A DNA stretch of 64,000 nt from Brachypterus glaber (taxonomy: Eukaryota; Arthropoda; Insecta; Coleoptera; Kateretidae): NCBI GenBank assembly GCA_958510825.1, contig OY294044.1, positions 43,668,100 to 43,732,099 on the forward strand, in the 5' to 3' direction. The notes under the pieces are model-generated. The model saw nothing but the letters and a program-made list of their open reading frames with translations. It had not been told where the DNA came from and ran no database searches. Every line of letters begins with the position of its first letter. Position 1 is the stretch's first letter. The position numbers and the translations under genes were made by a program. Shown here one piece after another: positions 46,924-58,557 of the stretch.

Positions 46924-46934
46924 TCTTTTTTTAG

Positions 46935-47006
46935 GATATTACAAATTTGCAAAACATGGCATTAATCACGGATAATTCTCCAGATTCTACGGAAGCGCGA
47001 AATGAG
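46935..47006 (+). CDS. Putative second coding exon of the same small gene
   Basis: After a T-rich tract and TTTTTTTAG acceptor there are 24 open codons (DITNLQNMALITDNSPDSTE then ARNE), ending in phase 0 at a consensus donor GAG/GTATGT. Joined to the first exon it gives 51 residues without a stop. A third exon is not identified; a possible one after ATTAG at about 47934 reads into sequence that looks like a LINE 3' UTR, so I do not call it. Without the rest, no domain can be assigned. Confidence 0.5.
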
Positions 47007-49132
47007 GTATGTAACTTTATAAGAATTTTTTTCGCACATTTTTTTGAATAATAAGAACATATCAAAAATAAAAAAATAAAGTTTTAAAAATTTTTGTGTA
47101 AATCTTAAAAAAAAATATATTTTTTCAATTTTTTTTGTTTTCAAAAAAAATTGTTTTAATAAACCTAAACCTACAGGGGAAAGTATTATTTTGTTGGAAG
47201 CAGTATTTATTTTTATGTGTGTAAATGCTCGTCAAGGCAATCTACTTGTTTGCCAAATTGCATATTCGTAGCTTGTGTAGTTCATGAGAAAACAGCTAGA
47301 CAGGCGGACGGACAGATAACCAAGCGTTCTGTTTTTCGTTTTCGATGTCTAAATGAATTAATTTTAACAAAATTCTTATAATATTTATCAATTCAATAAG
47401 ATATTAAAAAAAATATATCTCTATCTGCCGGGAAATTTGTGACCACGATAACTCATGAACGATTCGAACTAAATTTGGACCATAGGTTAATAATTATAAT
47501 CAATTATAATATTAATTAAGTATCCAAAGTTCTAGGCTGGAATTTTTGTTGGTTAAAATTGGGGTAAAATGGGATAAAAATATTTTTTTTTATTTTTTTT
47601 TTTACGAAAAAAGGAACTTTTTTTGAAACAATGCTCTATTTTTTTTTATTTTTTTATTTTTTTTTTCAATTTTTTTTTTCGTTTTAATAAACCTAGGCTT
47701 ATAGGAGAATCTTTTATTTTGTTGGCAGCACTTTTTATATTATATTATTATTTAATTATATTTAGGTAGATATCTCTACTATTAAACAATATATATTTGA
47801 ATTTCTTTTTATTTATTGATTGATCAATATTTTATAATAATGTTAATTTTGTCTTGTTATAAGAAATGTATATTTCTTTAGAAACAATATATGTATTTTC
47901 TACTCTGTTTTGGCTTAATTTGTTCGCAAAATTAGTGGAGAGCCCCTAGGACAAGCCTAAAGCTTATTTGGGCTCTTCACGACTTTGTATTAAGTTCAAA
48001 GAAATAAGATAAATAAAATAAAAAAATTAAATCTATCTATTAATTTTGTCTGACTGCCCTTAAATACCCATAATTTTGCATTATTTTATATTTGCTTTAT
48101 TCTGTTTCTCTTTCCAAAACAAAATTTTACATAGAAAGAACGCGGCAAGTAACTTCGACGGTGCACTTACCGCTTATTTACTTAGGATTGGTACATACCG
48201 TTATTCTCCGTAGTAAAATAATGCTAAGCTCAAAATCCGTACGTGTCAGGTGTACATGCCGCGTTCCTGTTTAGGAGGGCAGTACGCTCGTCCTGCAAAC
48301 CAATAAATTCGACTGATCAAAGATTTACTTTCCCTTTTTAACCGACTTCCAAAAAGGTGGAGGTTATCAATTCGACGTGTTACTTTGTTTTTTTTTATGT
48401 TTGTTCCCGCATAACTTTGGAACGAATGATCGGAATTTGATGAAACTTTTTGCAACTTGAAGAAAGCATTCATAAGGTGGTCCCGTTTCAATTTAGCTTG
48501 GATGACGTTACAAATACAAGTTCTGTGTCTCTAAAAGGTAAAAAATAAAAACTTTTTGCAAAAAAAAATTAAACGACTTCTATGTCTTTAAAAAGTAAAA
48601 AATAAGAAATACTTAAGTCGGTGCCAATAATAAAATAATAAAAAAATAATTGTTAGTAATTAATTTAGGAAATAATTTTAGTATAACAATGTTATATTAT
48701 TTATAAATAGTATTTTACAGTTATTCCACCTTTCTTCGAGATGTGCAATGTCAAATGAAAATTTTAAAGACTGCTTTTGCCCCTTGTCCTGCAAAATAAT
48801 TGTGTATAACTGTGAAAATAGCCTAATATGAATGTAATAAATGTAATGTATGTTACGTTAGGTTAAAAATATATTTTAAGGGTACCTCATTTCACCAAAC
48901 TTTTATGAATTTTAGCATCCAAACGAACCGGTTCCAGAACCTGGCCTAATTCGAATGTAACGGGTCTTTCAATAGGATAGTTTTTTTCAATAGAGATCTC
49001 TCGCTTCTTGATATACTTTTATTACTCCAAGGTCTTAAAATATTTATAATAGTTTGCAGTTTTATGATGCTGCGTTTTACCCTTCCTGGCCGTTTAGAAA
49101 TTATATAAAATATTACCAAAGTTCGAGCTCAG

Positions 49133-49445
49133 TTATGGGTCCGATGACGCCGCCATGCCATAAACCGCATCACACAGTGAGTCCGGATGTTTGCACTGTG
49201 TGATGTATGTAACACTTGTGGGTGGTTTTCTCACCAGTAACGGCAATTTTTTTGTTAACAAACTATTCATCCAAAAATTCACCACCTCGTCTGAATAGAT
49301 GATTTTTTGGCCGAAACCAGGATCATCTTCCAACTGCTCCAGGGCCCAATCAGCAAACTCCTGACGCAACCTGTAATCGTTTGGCTTCAGATCTTAAGTC
49401 AATACGACTTTGTAAGGATTTAGGCCCAATTCTTTAAGCAAAATT
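49133..49445 (-). pseudogene. Mariner transposase fragment, left arm
   Basis: The open part gives ADWALEQLEDDPGFGQKIIY, SDEVVNFWMN, then a frameshift after which NHPQVLHTSHSA-like sequence appears. SDE with a following FWMN is the first catalytic aspartate region of mariner transposases. The C-terminal catalytic residues are absent: the arm passes directly from the mid-catalytic region to the 3' flank (GGGTCCGATGACGC). It is inactive. Confidence 0.8.
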
Positions 49446-49499
49446 CTACAAGCTGACGTCTGAGAAAGCCCTAATTGTTGCGATCGTCGTAAACTCGAC

Positions 49500-49625
49500 A
49501 AATTTGGCAATTATCTTCTCAGACGAGGCGCATTTTTAGATGAAACCAAATTGCCATTATTGGTACGAGAACAACCCACAAGTATTACATAAAATGCTGT
49601 TGCATTCACTCACTGTGTGGGAGCG
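49500..49625 (+). pseudogene. Mariner transposase fragment, right arm
   Basis: The frame reads IIFSDEAHF, a stop, then MKPNCHYWYENNPQVLHKML and LHSLTVWERHRT. This is the same SDE-HF ... W-ENNPQ region as in the left arm but on the opposite strand and independently decayed. It ends at the same junction, CGTCATCGGACCCA. The two fragments are therefore inverted copies of one ancestral segment rather than two separate insertions. Confidence 0.8.
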
Positions 49626-50186
49626 TCATCGGACCCACAAAGTTCGAGTTTGGTAATATTTTTTAATAATTTCTAAATGGTCGGGTAGCGTCAAATGATA
49701 AAATTGCAAACTATACTGAATATTTTGATATCTGGAAGTAAAAATATATACCAGTAACCGAAAAATCTCTATTAAAAAAACTATCGCTTCTATTGAAAGA
49801 CCCGTTATAAAAAACCGCCGGGAGAAAATAAAGAAATGGTTATCAGCTCAGACTAAAAGTTTCACTAAACACGTCTATACGAAAAAACTGATAATTTAAA
49901 TTAAACATAAATAACGATTTGTACATCATGAAAAATAGAATGCTTGATCGTTTTTCTCGCAATAATTTTTAAATTAAACTTCGGAGCAATATATTTTGCT
50001 AGTACAACATTGGCACTAGTTACTATAGACAAATTGAAATATTTACTAATTTAGACTACTAGTCTAAATCTTTCTTTTTTATACTTTTCACAGCACGAAG
50101 TGCTTGAATGTTATTAATTTTTAAAATAAAAATTGAAACAAAAATTAGTAATTACTTTTTTATTTTTGTTTTTACGTTTCCCGAAG

Positions 50187-50826
50187 TTTTATATCCAGAA
50201 AAGATAATATCTGCCTGTCCAGAAAATTTGTGAATACTATAACTTGACGACGCTTTGAGCTAAAGGCTTCAAATTTGGACCCTAGGTTCCTTTAAGAATA
50301 ATATCCAAAGTTCTTGGTAGAAAAGGTTTTTAGTAAAAATCTATTTTTTTCGATTTTTTTTTATATTTTGGAAAAAAATATATTTATTTTTTTTTTCGTT
50401 TAAAAAAAACTTTTTTTTATGATTTTTTGTTTTAATCTAGGCCTATAGGAAAAGTATGTTTTTGGTGGCAGCAGTATTTTTTATCGGATTCTGAACTTCT
50501 AAAAAATCGTTTTATATCCAGAAAAGATAATATCTGCCTGTCCAGGAAATTTGTGAACACGATAACTTGACGACGCTTTGAGCTAAAGGCTTCAAATTTG
50601 GACCTTAGGTTCCTTTAAGAATAATATCCAACGTTCTAGATATAAAAGGTTTTTAGTAAAAATCTATTTTTTTGGATTTTTTTTTTATATTTTGGAAAAA
50701 AATATTTTTAATTTTTTTTTCGTTTAAAAAAAACTTTTTTTTTAATCTAGGTCTATAATAGGGAAAGTATGTTTTTGGTGGCAGCAGTATTTTTTATCGG
50801 ATTCTGAACTTCTAAAAAATCGTCGG
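50187..50826 (+). repeat. Tandem duplication, 323-bp period
   Basis: TTTTATATCCAGAAAAGATA at 50187 and 50510 begin two copies with few differences, each ending in GTGGCAGCAGTATTTTTTAT and GAACTTCTAAAAAATCGT. Confidence 0.92.
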
Positions 50827-50829
50827 ACG

Positions 50830-52350
50830 GAATTCCTCAGGTTAGACCCACTTTCATGAGTGAAAGTTGTTTTGTTCTTTTTTTTAAGTTTAAAAATAAA
50901 ATAAATAATGTGAAACGGGTACTTTTTCTAGACGGGTGGAAATGGACAGTAAAACCAAGTACAGATTATGCAACAGCCTTATACTACCGTTATTTGATTT
51001 TTGAGATGTTGGGTATCACTCACCAATCACTAAAAGTACTTCTTACTTAATACAAAAAGTACAGAATTCATGTATTCGGTTTTTATACACTGTAAATTAC
51101 AGAAGTCACATAACCCCTTACTTAAAATATAAACTATTTAAAAATAAAGAGCAATTTATTTATTAAATAAGTTTAAGTAATATTTACATTCGTACAATAC
51201 GATTTTTAAAACTGCATGTTATCAAAAATCGTTTACGTTTTTTGCAGTCAACTTATGAAATAAAATAGATAATACGGTGAAACACTTATCAGATTACAAG
51301 TTTAGGTTAAACATTTTTAATACACTACTAAAGTTTATTTTTTTAAGGTATAGTTATTTTAAATTTGCCGCACAAAGTCCGATTTACACTGAAGCATGTG
51401 GCTTGTTTTAAATGTCAACGTAACCAAAATTTATAATTTTTATTTACTTACTTTGTTTTTATGATGTTTTCATGTAAAAAAGAGAATTAATAAAGCTGTT
51501 GCTAAAAACACTTTTGTATTCCTGACGGGAAATTCCTGTAAAAACAAAATTTGCTTATAAAATCGCTTTTATTCCAATAATTTAGAGGAATAAACCATTG
51601 TTTTGTTCTCGTTAATGTCACGTCAATATTTTACAGTTGTGTAAATTTGGCGTAGTCATTTCGCTTACGACGCATGCGTATATTACGTTGCTATGGTAAT
51701 TTCGAGATTGTTTACAAGCGGGAAGGTTTAAAATAACTATACATTAAAAAAATAAACTTTAGAATCTCCTGAAAGTCTTGCTTAGTTCTTTTATGTTTAC
51801 TTTATAAATGTTGGGGTGTTCCTCGTCAGTCGCTACTTATCCGCAATATAGTTTATTTATGGGACTTTATTTGAACAAATCATATAGGTGTATTTTAGTT
51901 ATGTTTACTTATTGTTTTTTGTTTCTATTTTTATTTTTGTAACATTTTAAGTTTTCGTTTTAAAGGGATATATAGAAGTCGAGTGTACCCCTTTTACTCA
52001 GAAAAAAAAAATTAAATGTAATATTATTGTAATAGTTTTAATTTTTGAGTAATAAAAGTATTCTATTCTTGTTATGTATTTTAAACTAATCGTAAAAGTT
52101 TAAGTCTATCAGCAATTTTCTTGTTTTTGTTTTTTACAGATTCGTTACTTTTTTTGTATTTTTTGACCATTTCCTTTTGTTTTTTTTTCTTTACAGCTTT
52201 ATAGAATTGTCTTTTTTAACGAGGCCATTATCAGATATAAACTTATTCAAAAACATAAAAATTTTATTTTACCTATGACTGAACTTTTACTATTGTTAAA
52301 AATGTATTTATAAATATATCAATTTATTAAAATGCCTATATCTCGGAAAC
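50830..52350. other. Intron DNA, no gene seen
   Basis: Short frames only; AT-rich with no clear repeat borders. Confidence 0.5.
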
Positions 52351-52355
52351 TTTTA

Positions 52356-52487
52356 CTGCCCTACTACGCTAAAAAGCAGCAACTCCATTTGTTGCCTAGC
52401 GACGTTTCTACGTCAACTCTGATGTAACATTTTGAAAACGCTGCTATGCGGCAGATGTAGTTACTGCTTTCTAGCTTAGTAGGGCAG
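52356..52487. mobile_element. MITE family M, copy 2
   Basis: CTGCCCTACTACGCTAAAAA is mirrored by TTTCTAGCTTAGTAGGGCAG; the interior (TCTGATGTAACATTTTGAAA, CGCTGCTATGCGGCA) matches copy 1 at 25689. Confidence 0.87.
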
Positions 52488-52739
52488 AATAGTCCTACAA
52501 TAAAAATGATCACATGTGGTTTTGTAGGGAATTAAACATTATTTTCATTTATGCAAAATGCAAAATTGTCCTACTAAAAATAATAAGTGAGATATCGCTA
52601 AAAATTATATTTTCCTTTCCCATTTTGAAAATTTTCAATTTTTTTTTTGTATTCGTGCAAAAATTTTCAAAATTTTTTTTTTGCGTATTTTTGCGTTTTA
52701 TGACGTTTTATGTCAATATAAATCAATTTCAAGCAAAAA

Positions 52740-52800
52740 AAAATGTCGCTCGGTCGGTCGGTCGGTCGGTCGATCGGTCTGTCCGGGAAATCTTGTGGGC
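52740..52800 (+). repeat. GTCGGTCG tract of a dispersed repeat
   Basis: (GGTC)n, then GATAACTTAAAAACGCTTTA, as in the family with GTCCG cores; the flank differs from copies 1-4. Confidence 0.6.
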
Positions 52801-52959
52801 ACGATAACTTAAAAACGCTTTAAGTTAGAGACTTGAAATTTGGTATACAGGTATGTTACGAAAAGTTCTCGCTCGGGATTGTTTTTGGTGAACATTGGAG
52901 TACGGCAAGGGGGGCAAAAATGGGCAAAAATACATTTTTTTTAGAAAAATTTGAAAATT

Positions 52960-53125
52960 GCTATATAGGGGTTTTTGAGGTTGTTGAGGGAATCTGATTA
53001 TAACAAAATTCTAACTTCACCCCCAAAGAGGCAGAGGGTAGTTTTCGTGAAAATTGGTATACTAAGGTTTTTATGGTTGCTGAAAGTGAATCTGATAATA
53101 AAAAAATCCATTTTACGCTCGGAGG
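52960..53125 (+). repeat. 105-bp unit family, copy 3
   Basis: GGTAGTTTTCGTGAAAATTG, GGTTGCTGAAAGTGAATCTG and TTCACCCCCAAAGAGG as at 35575-35815; a CAGACAGACCGACAGACAGA tract follows at 53272. Confidence 0.75.
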
Positions 53126-54277
53126 TAAAAATGGAAAAGCTCTTTTACTGGGCAGTGTATTTACTCAATTTTGCTCCCTTGTGTATGAAGCAAATAGAAA
53201 AGGTTCCAAATCCTTTGATAAAAGAATTTTTCAAATCGGACGTTCCGTTGAAAACTTATAAGATTAACATACAGACAGACCGACAGACAGACAGACTGAC
53301 AGACAGACATTTTTTAACACCCACTTTTTTCACATTTTCTCGACGTTTCATGAAATTCTAAACCCGAAAATTCAAAAAAAAAAAAATTTGGGTCGATTTT
53401 AATAATGGGTGTTTCCACCCATAAAAAACAAAAAATTTTACTTGTACAATTCAGCAAAAATAACTTTAATTGATAGAAATATCCATACCGATTTTGAAAA
53501 AACAGGAGACTTCACTTTTTAATATAGTATAACAAATAAAAATAGTATACTTATGGAATACGAAGCACTACATAACTTCTCGGCTATTTTTTTTCGTAAA
53601 ATTGTTTTTTAAAACAGCAGCTTTTACAAATCGTAAAGATGTAGAAGAAAGCCACATTCTCTCAATTTTAAATCCTGCAAAACTAAACGGTCTTTGCAAA
53701 CTGTTATTTAAGTTTAAATAACAGACTAGAAAATATGTCAACAAAAAATATATATGAAAAGTTCTTTCGAACTTGATAAAAATTTTAATAAATTTTGTAG
53801 TAAAAGAGTACACAAAAATATATGAACAAGTGTGTACTTTATCAAAACTTTAGCAAATTTATTTGTTTCTATTATTTTCGCAAACATTTTTATATGAATA
53901 TATATTTAATACAGAAAAATTTAATTGCTTTTAATCCTATCCGCCAAAAACTATTATATTACTTTATTTTTTCTTTTTAAGCAACGAAGGTATTTATATT
54001 TTGGAGAAGAAAATGTATGTTATACTCTGAGGCAGTACTACTCCTTATTTGTTTTCGCCAAAACTCGTTAAGCCCCTTCGTCAAACCATAAAAATTGACA
54101 GGGAAAAGTTTTACTACCACCTAGTAAAACAATTTACAATTTCCCATGTATCATGGGAAGCATCCTTTATACATACATTCCAGTGTCGGACTGCCTTAAG
54201 CCACTGGGCTGCAGAAGCAATCCACTCCCTGAGCGCCCACCCGAAGTTTATAACGGTCCTTTCGCTGGTAACTTAAT

Positions 54278-54520
54278 ACATTTTTTAATTAAGTGCTAGC
54301 TTACATATTATCTACCGTTGTCAATGCCTCTTTACCTTGACAACCAATAAAATCAGTGAACTCGTTAGATGATAAATAATTATAATAATGTTGTTATTGA
54401 CCGATGACCGCTGTTTATTGACGACGGTTAATAATGAAAAAAAATTAAGACAATTATTAACTTTTTTCAACTTTTTTCAAGCTGTGTCAAAATAATTTTT
54501 AAACCATATTTTTAACTGAT
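54278..54520 (+). repeat. Uninterrupted copy of the 24089 repeat
   Basis: AATTAAGTGCTAGCTTACAT through GACCGATGACCGCTGTTTATTG to CTTTTTTCAAGCTGTGTCAA, without the foldback. It supplies the empty-site comparison. Confidence 0.85.
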
Positions 54521-55243
54521 ATTTGAAGTTACAAGCTCTATTAATAATCGTGAAACTGTATGCCTTATTAGTTTATTAAAAATGCTCGTTTGGTTTATTA
54601 AAAATGCTCGTTAATTATTTTCTAGAATAGGGCTCTCATAAAAAAGGAATTGAAAGGGCATAAATAACAAAATTAAGTGACCTTAAACATTTTAGAGTAA
54701 TGGCCTGCGATGTTTTTAGTTATAAAAATAATTTTATTCACAAGCATACAGAAAAACGTCCTTTATATGCATTATTAAAAGTTGCATAATCTATTATTTT
54801 TGTTTACTTCTTTTAAATTTAAAAAAACTTTTCATTTTTAACCAAGATGAGAAATGAATTCATATTTAACCTGTTTTTTAGCTTTTGGTTGTACCTCATA
54901 GATGGCGCCTTATCTGTAAACAGTTGAAGTTTGCGAATAAAATAAAAATAACCTAAGATTTTTGTTTATTTCTACGAAAAACAATAAGAAATTATATTTA
55001 TTTATATATTATATCGATACCCCCAAGCAACAAAGCCGTAACTCATATATTGTCATTTTTAACGACAGCTAAATTTCTATTATATTTTTTTTTGTTATTT
55101 AAGGGTGGGTAAATGATTGAAGTGGAAAAGGAAGCCATGCGATACGTAATTTGAAAGCTTATAAAATTCTCTATTTAACTGTATAAGTATTTATTGTTTA
55201 TTTATTGTTTGTTTCTGATAATATTCAAGTTTAAAATTTTTTA

Positions 55244-55568
55244 CTTTAGTGTTTTTAGGTAAACTTTTGGTTAAAATGGTCTGTGGAGAAATCTGAGTAG
55301 TACCACCATGTATGTCTTTTTTCAAGGCGTTTACCTATGAGTATAACTCAAAATGGGTCTAACTTGAGTTACGTCCTTGTTGCTTGGGAGTGTCGATATG
55401 GTTCATACCCACACTGATAATAGGAAATAACAACTTTAGTGTTTTTAGGTAAACTTTTGGTTAAAATGGTCTGTGGAGAAATCTGAGTAGTACCACCATG
55501 TATGTCTTTTTTCAAGCTTGGGAGTGTCGATATGGTTCATACCCACACTGATAATAGGAAATAACAAC
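55244..55568 (+). repeat. Recent tandem duplication, 190-bp period
   Basis: CTTTAGTGTTTTTAGGTAAA starts at 55244 and 55434. The copies appear identical except that the second lacks about 56 bp (GCGTTTACCTATG... to ...CCTTGTT). Confidence 0.95.
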
Positions 55569-55569
55569 G

Positions 55570-57130
55570 AGACACTTATTTAAATTATTATTTACTTGAA
55601 ATTTATAGTGGTTAGAAATCTACAAAATTTCTGTAGAAGATCATTTAAAATGCTGAATTTTACGAGGTAATTTAACGAGGTGTTATTTGTTTATGCTTGT
55701 AAATAAAATTATGTTTTAACCACATGATAAAATGACCTAGGCTACGCCTCGGCCAAATAGCATCCCTCGAGTTGGAAATGTTTAATTTTCTTATAATATA
55801 CTATAATTATCAAACGATATACTTTGCTTACTTCAAACTAGTTTAGGTTTTAGCTAATACCATTTTTATTTGGGTTCTCTTTCCTAAAATACTTCAAAGC
55901 AGCTGAAAATGTATTTTTTTTTTCTTTTTTAATAAAGTTCTACTTTTTCGATGCATAATAATAAAAATATAAATTAAATTTTGACGTATTACAATTCAAA
56001 TAAACAGTATGCCAATACCACTTATTTAATAATTAATTAATGTTCTTGGATCTTACCAATATAAATTTTAAAAACAAAACAGCATGCTGCGGCAGTTAGT
56101 TTTATAGATTAAATTCCGATTATAATAAAGAATTTTAGTATTTGATATTGAATAAATTTGGTTTTAATTTCTGTCATATCCTGATTAATTTAATCCAGAA
56201 TCTGAATTCCAGATTAAAATGTTTTTTAATAAAAATTAAATCATACCGAGAGAATAGATAATGGATAATATCCATTTAATATCTGAGTCACAAGAAGTTT
56301 TAAAGCATTGTTTTAACAGCTGCTCTTCTAACGAAAACTTTTAATTTTATCGGGATTAATTTTCTTGTACCATACAAAAAACTGTGCGGTCCAAAACTCA
56401 CACCTCTCTTAACATTGCAACGAACGGAGTCAGCTTCCGACTGGCTATGTTACCGGGAAAATGCACATTCTACACATCTATAAACTTTTTTTACTTAGAA
56501 TAGACTTTTTAATAATCCAGTATTCAAAAATCATTAATAAGTAAATTTATATGACAGTTGCTGATTTTTAATATTTTGACATGATAGATATGTACCTATT
56601 CGTTTATTGTAGAAATTCGAGTGTGTTTAACCGAGATGCTCGTCCACTTACGGGTCTTAATTATAAGGAATAAAGGTGAACCATTTTATTAAAAAAAACT
56701 ATAGGGTTGAAAATTTAATATGTTCAATTTTACTAAAACAACCAAAAAAAATGTTTAAATTCAATATTTTAAAGTTTATAAATGTCTAGCGTTTGTTTTT
56801 TTTGTAAACCCTTGAAAGTGGCATATTACTAGACGAAAACGTGAAAAGTTCTGACCCACGTCCAAAGAGTTTTCAGAATATTTATACTTCTCCTTTTGGA
56901 AAATGCAATGCCAACGTAAAGTTTGCACAGCATATAGAACGTTCACAAATCACGTAGAACTTATACTGAATGTTGATTTTATAAAGAAAAGTTCAAATAA
57001 TTTTAAAGAAATGATCGGTAGTTTTAATTTTACAAGATTGAGAGCTTTTGAATTCGAGTAATGAGTTTTTTTTAACGTCGGTTTAAATTTTCTTTTTATT
57101 TTTATTTAACTTAACCCTGCAATTTATATT
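55570..57130. other. Intron DNA, no gene seen
   Basis: No coding pattern, RNA gene or bordered repeat that I can support. Confidence 0.5.
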
Positions 57131-57160
57131 CATATTTTTTTTACTTTATGTTTTAACAGA

Positions 57161-58208
57161 GTAGTAGTAGTAGTAGTAGCAGTAGTAGTAGTGGTGGTAG
57201 TAAGGAAGAGGAGGACAAGCCTGGCAACTAGACCGTATAATCCTTTTTGCCTACTCCGAAGCTACTCTGCATTTTTAACAAGGATTTTTCCCTCACACCC
57301 CGGGACCTACAGTTTTACGAGGAATCCGAACCTCGGTCATCAGCTTTTTTCGATGATATTCTACTGCTAGGTCAACTAGATGCCCTTGTAACACTTTAAC
57401 TGCCAAGCTATTTTTTCAAGAACTCAAAATTCTGCATCTGTTTACCCTTTTGGGTAGACACAGGAACTCAAATTCGGTGGACAAAAGGTTTTTTTTTAAT
57501 GAGTTTAAAGTGACATCTGTTGACTAAAAGAAAAAGTATAATATACAATAGAAAAAATAAGTCTTTAAAATTTGTAAAAATGCCACTAACAGAGTTCTAC
57601 TTGTTACTGAAATGCGTGTGAGCTACCTTCATTAGCCTACAATTTGTAGGTATCGTCAAGCAAAAAACTGTTCATCTATTTGAGTGGACAGTGATAAAAA
57701 TATGTTTTTTTAATCTTTTTGTTATTATTTTAAGGTTATTCCTACACTATAAAGTTATGTCTTATAAAGAAATTTGTTGTATTTTGGCGCCATAGTAAAG
57801 ATCAGTGTCCACCCAACTGGATGTACATGGCAGTTAAAGTGTTACTTCTGCTGCCCGCTGATCCAGAACACCGACTACTTCAGTGCTGCCCTTTGGCTTA
57901 CCATGGCGTGTGGCGCCGAGACTGCTCGTTCTTTGCCTTACCATGGACTGGACAGCCTGCCTTGCTTCAGTAAATTAGGTATTCCTGTATCCCCAACAAT
58001 GACTCCGTCATCGATGCCTACCAACTGGAGCTGTGGTTAATGCACGCAAATGTGGAAGATTCCTGCTATCTCTCGACTGCAGCGCATAGCCACCACAGCT
58101 CTGCGTAAGCGGTGATATTTATTTTTGAAAAGATGTTCCACGTCCGAGGCTAGAACTCGGGTTGCTCGATTACAATATCGAAGTCTTCACTACTGAGCCA
58201 CCACCGCT
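57161..58208 (-). mobile_element. Long tRNA-derived SINE interrupted by a MITE
   Basis: On the minus strand the head at 58208-58140 has GGTGGCTCAGTAGTGAAGAC (A box) and CCCGAGTTCTAGCCTCGG (B box). A GC-richer body follows and, after the MITE, ends at a (CTA)n tail (57161-57203). The body without the MITE is about 590 bp, long for a SINE; a second B-box-like GAGGTTCGGATTCCTCG lies inside it near 57330. Confidence 0.6.
57388..57845. mobile_element. TIR element, 458 bp
   Basis: GTAACACTTTAACTGCCA (57388-57405) is exactly complementary to TGGCAGTTAAAGTGTTAC (57828-57845). TT flanks both ends. No transposase. Confidence 0.85.
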
Positions 58209-58430
58209 CTTTAACAGAATAGCTTAATGAGATATTTCTTGTTTACTTGATATAAAACGTCAAATTAAGGAACTACCTTTTAAAACCCACTTTGTATTGT
58301 TTTAGGTCAAACAATGACTGCCTGTCGCTGATACTATAACAGTGCTGAACTAAAAAACTAAAAAAATTACATAGACGGACGGACGGACGGACAGATGGAT
58401 AGACGGATTTTTTTTTTGCAAAACGTTCTA

Positions 58431-58541
58431 CTGTACAAGTAATGCAAAACCGTGATAATATTAATATGTTTTAAGCCTCCAGTTACGAGTCACATAAGCG
58501 TCACATATTAATGTTATCACGGTTTTGCTTTACTTGTACAG
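58431..58541. mobile_element. Tc1/mariner-type MITE, 111 bp
   Basis: CTGTACAAGTAATGCAAAAC is mirrored by GTTTTGCTTTACTTGTACAG, with TA at 58429-58430 and 58542-58543. Confidence 0.88.
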
Positions 58542-58557
58542 TATAACATATTTAAAA

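Larger units (their letters stand above)
45058..48685. mobile_element. 3.6-kb inverted-repeat element enclosing plus-strand exons
   Basis: The left arm (45058-46225) and right arm (48125-48685) are reverse complements over about 550 bp, except for 45240-45735, which is present only on the left. Matching blocks include CCTAAATTAATTACTAACAA, GCACCGACTTAAGTATTT, GGTGGTCCCGTTT, GCGGGAACAAACATAAA, GAACGCGGCATGTACACC and GACGGTGCACTTACCGCTTA. The interior holds two exon-like open segments, a pentamer satellite and LINE 3'-UTR-like sequence. No transposase is recognised, so the class is unknown. Confidence 0.75.
48960..49805. mobile_element. Palindromic mariner made of two inverted 3' halves
   Basis: Termini ACGGGTCTTTCAATAG and CTATTGAAAGACCCGT (subterminal sequence also paired) are flanked by TA at 48958-48959 and 49806-49807. 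Each arm of about 420 bp carries the same mariner segment, reading outward. Confidence 0.88.
48740..49850 (+). repeat. Dispersed repeat (as at 6290-6590) split by a mariner
   Basis: AAGACTGCTTTTGCCCCTTG...GAATGTA on the left and AAAAAACCGCCGGGAGAAAA on the right correspond to one continuous sequence at 6300-6590. Confidence 0.75.

Noticed and set aside
46558..46934. Long plus-strand frames of about 105-115 residues (CYVML/RYVTL repeats)
   Set aside because: They are produced by the 5-bp satellite, which keeps several frames open by chance.
47934..48010. Third exon of the small gene inside the inverted-repeat element (WRAPRTSLKLIWALHDF)
   Set aside because: It is open and follows an AG, but the sequence (GGGCTCTTCACGACTTTGTA with an AT-rich tail) looks like the 3' UTR of a Jockey-type LINE.
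57774..58040. 88-residue plus-strand frame with GC-rich codons
   Set aside because: It crosses the end of a TIR element into the body of a SINE-like sequence read on the opposite strand, so it is not a gene.
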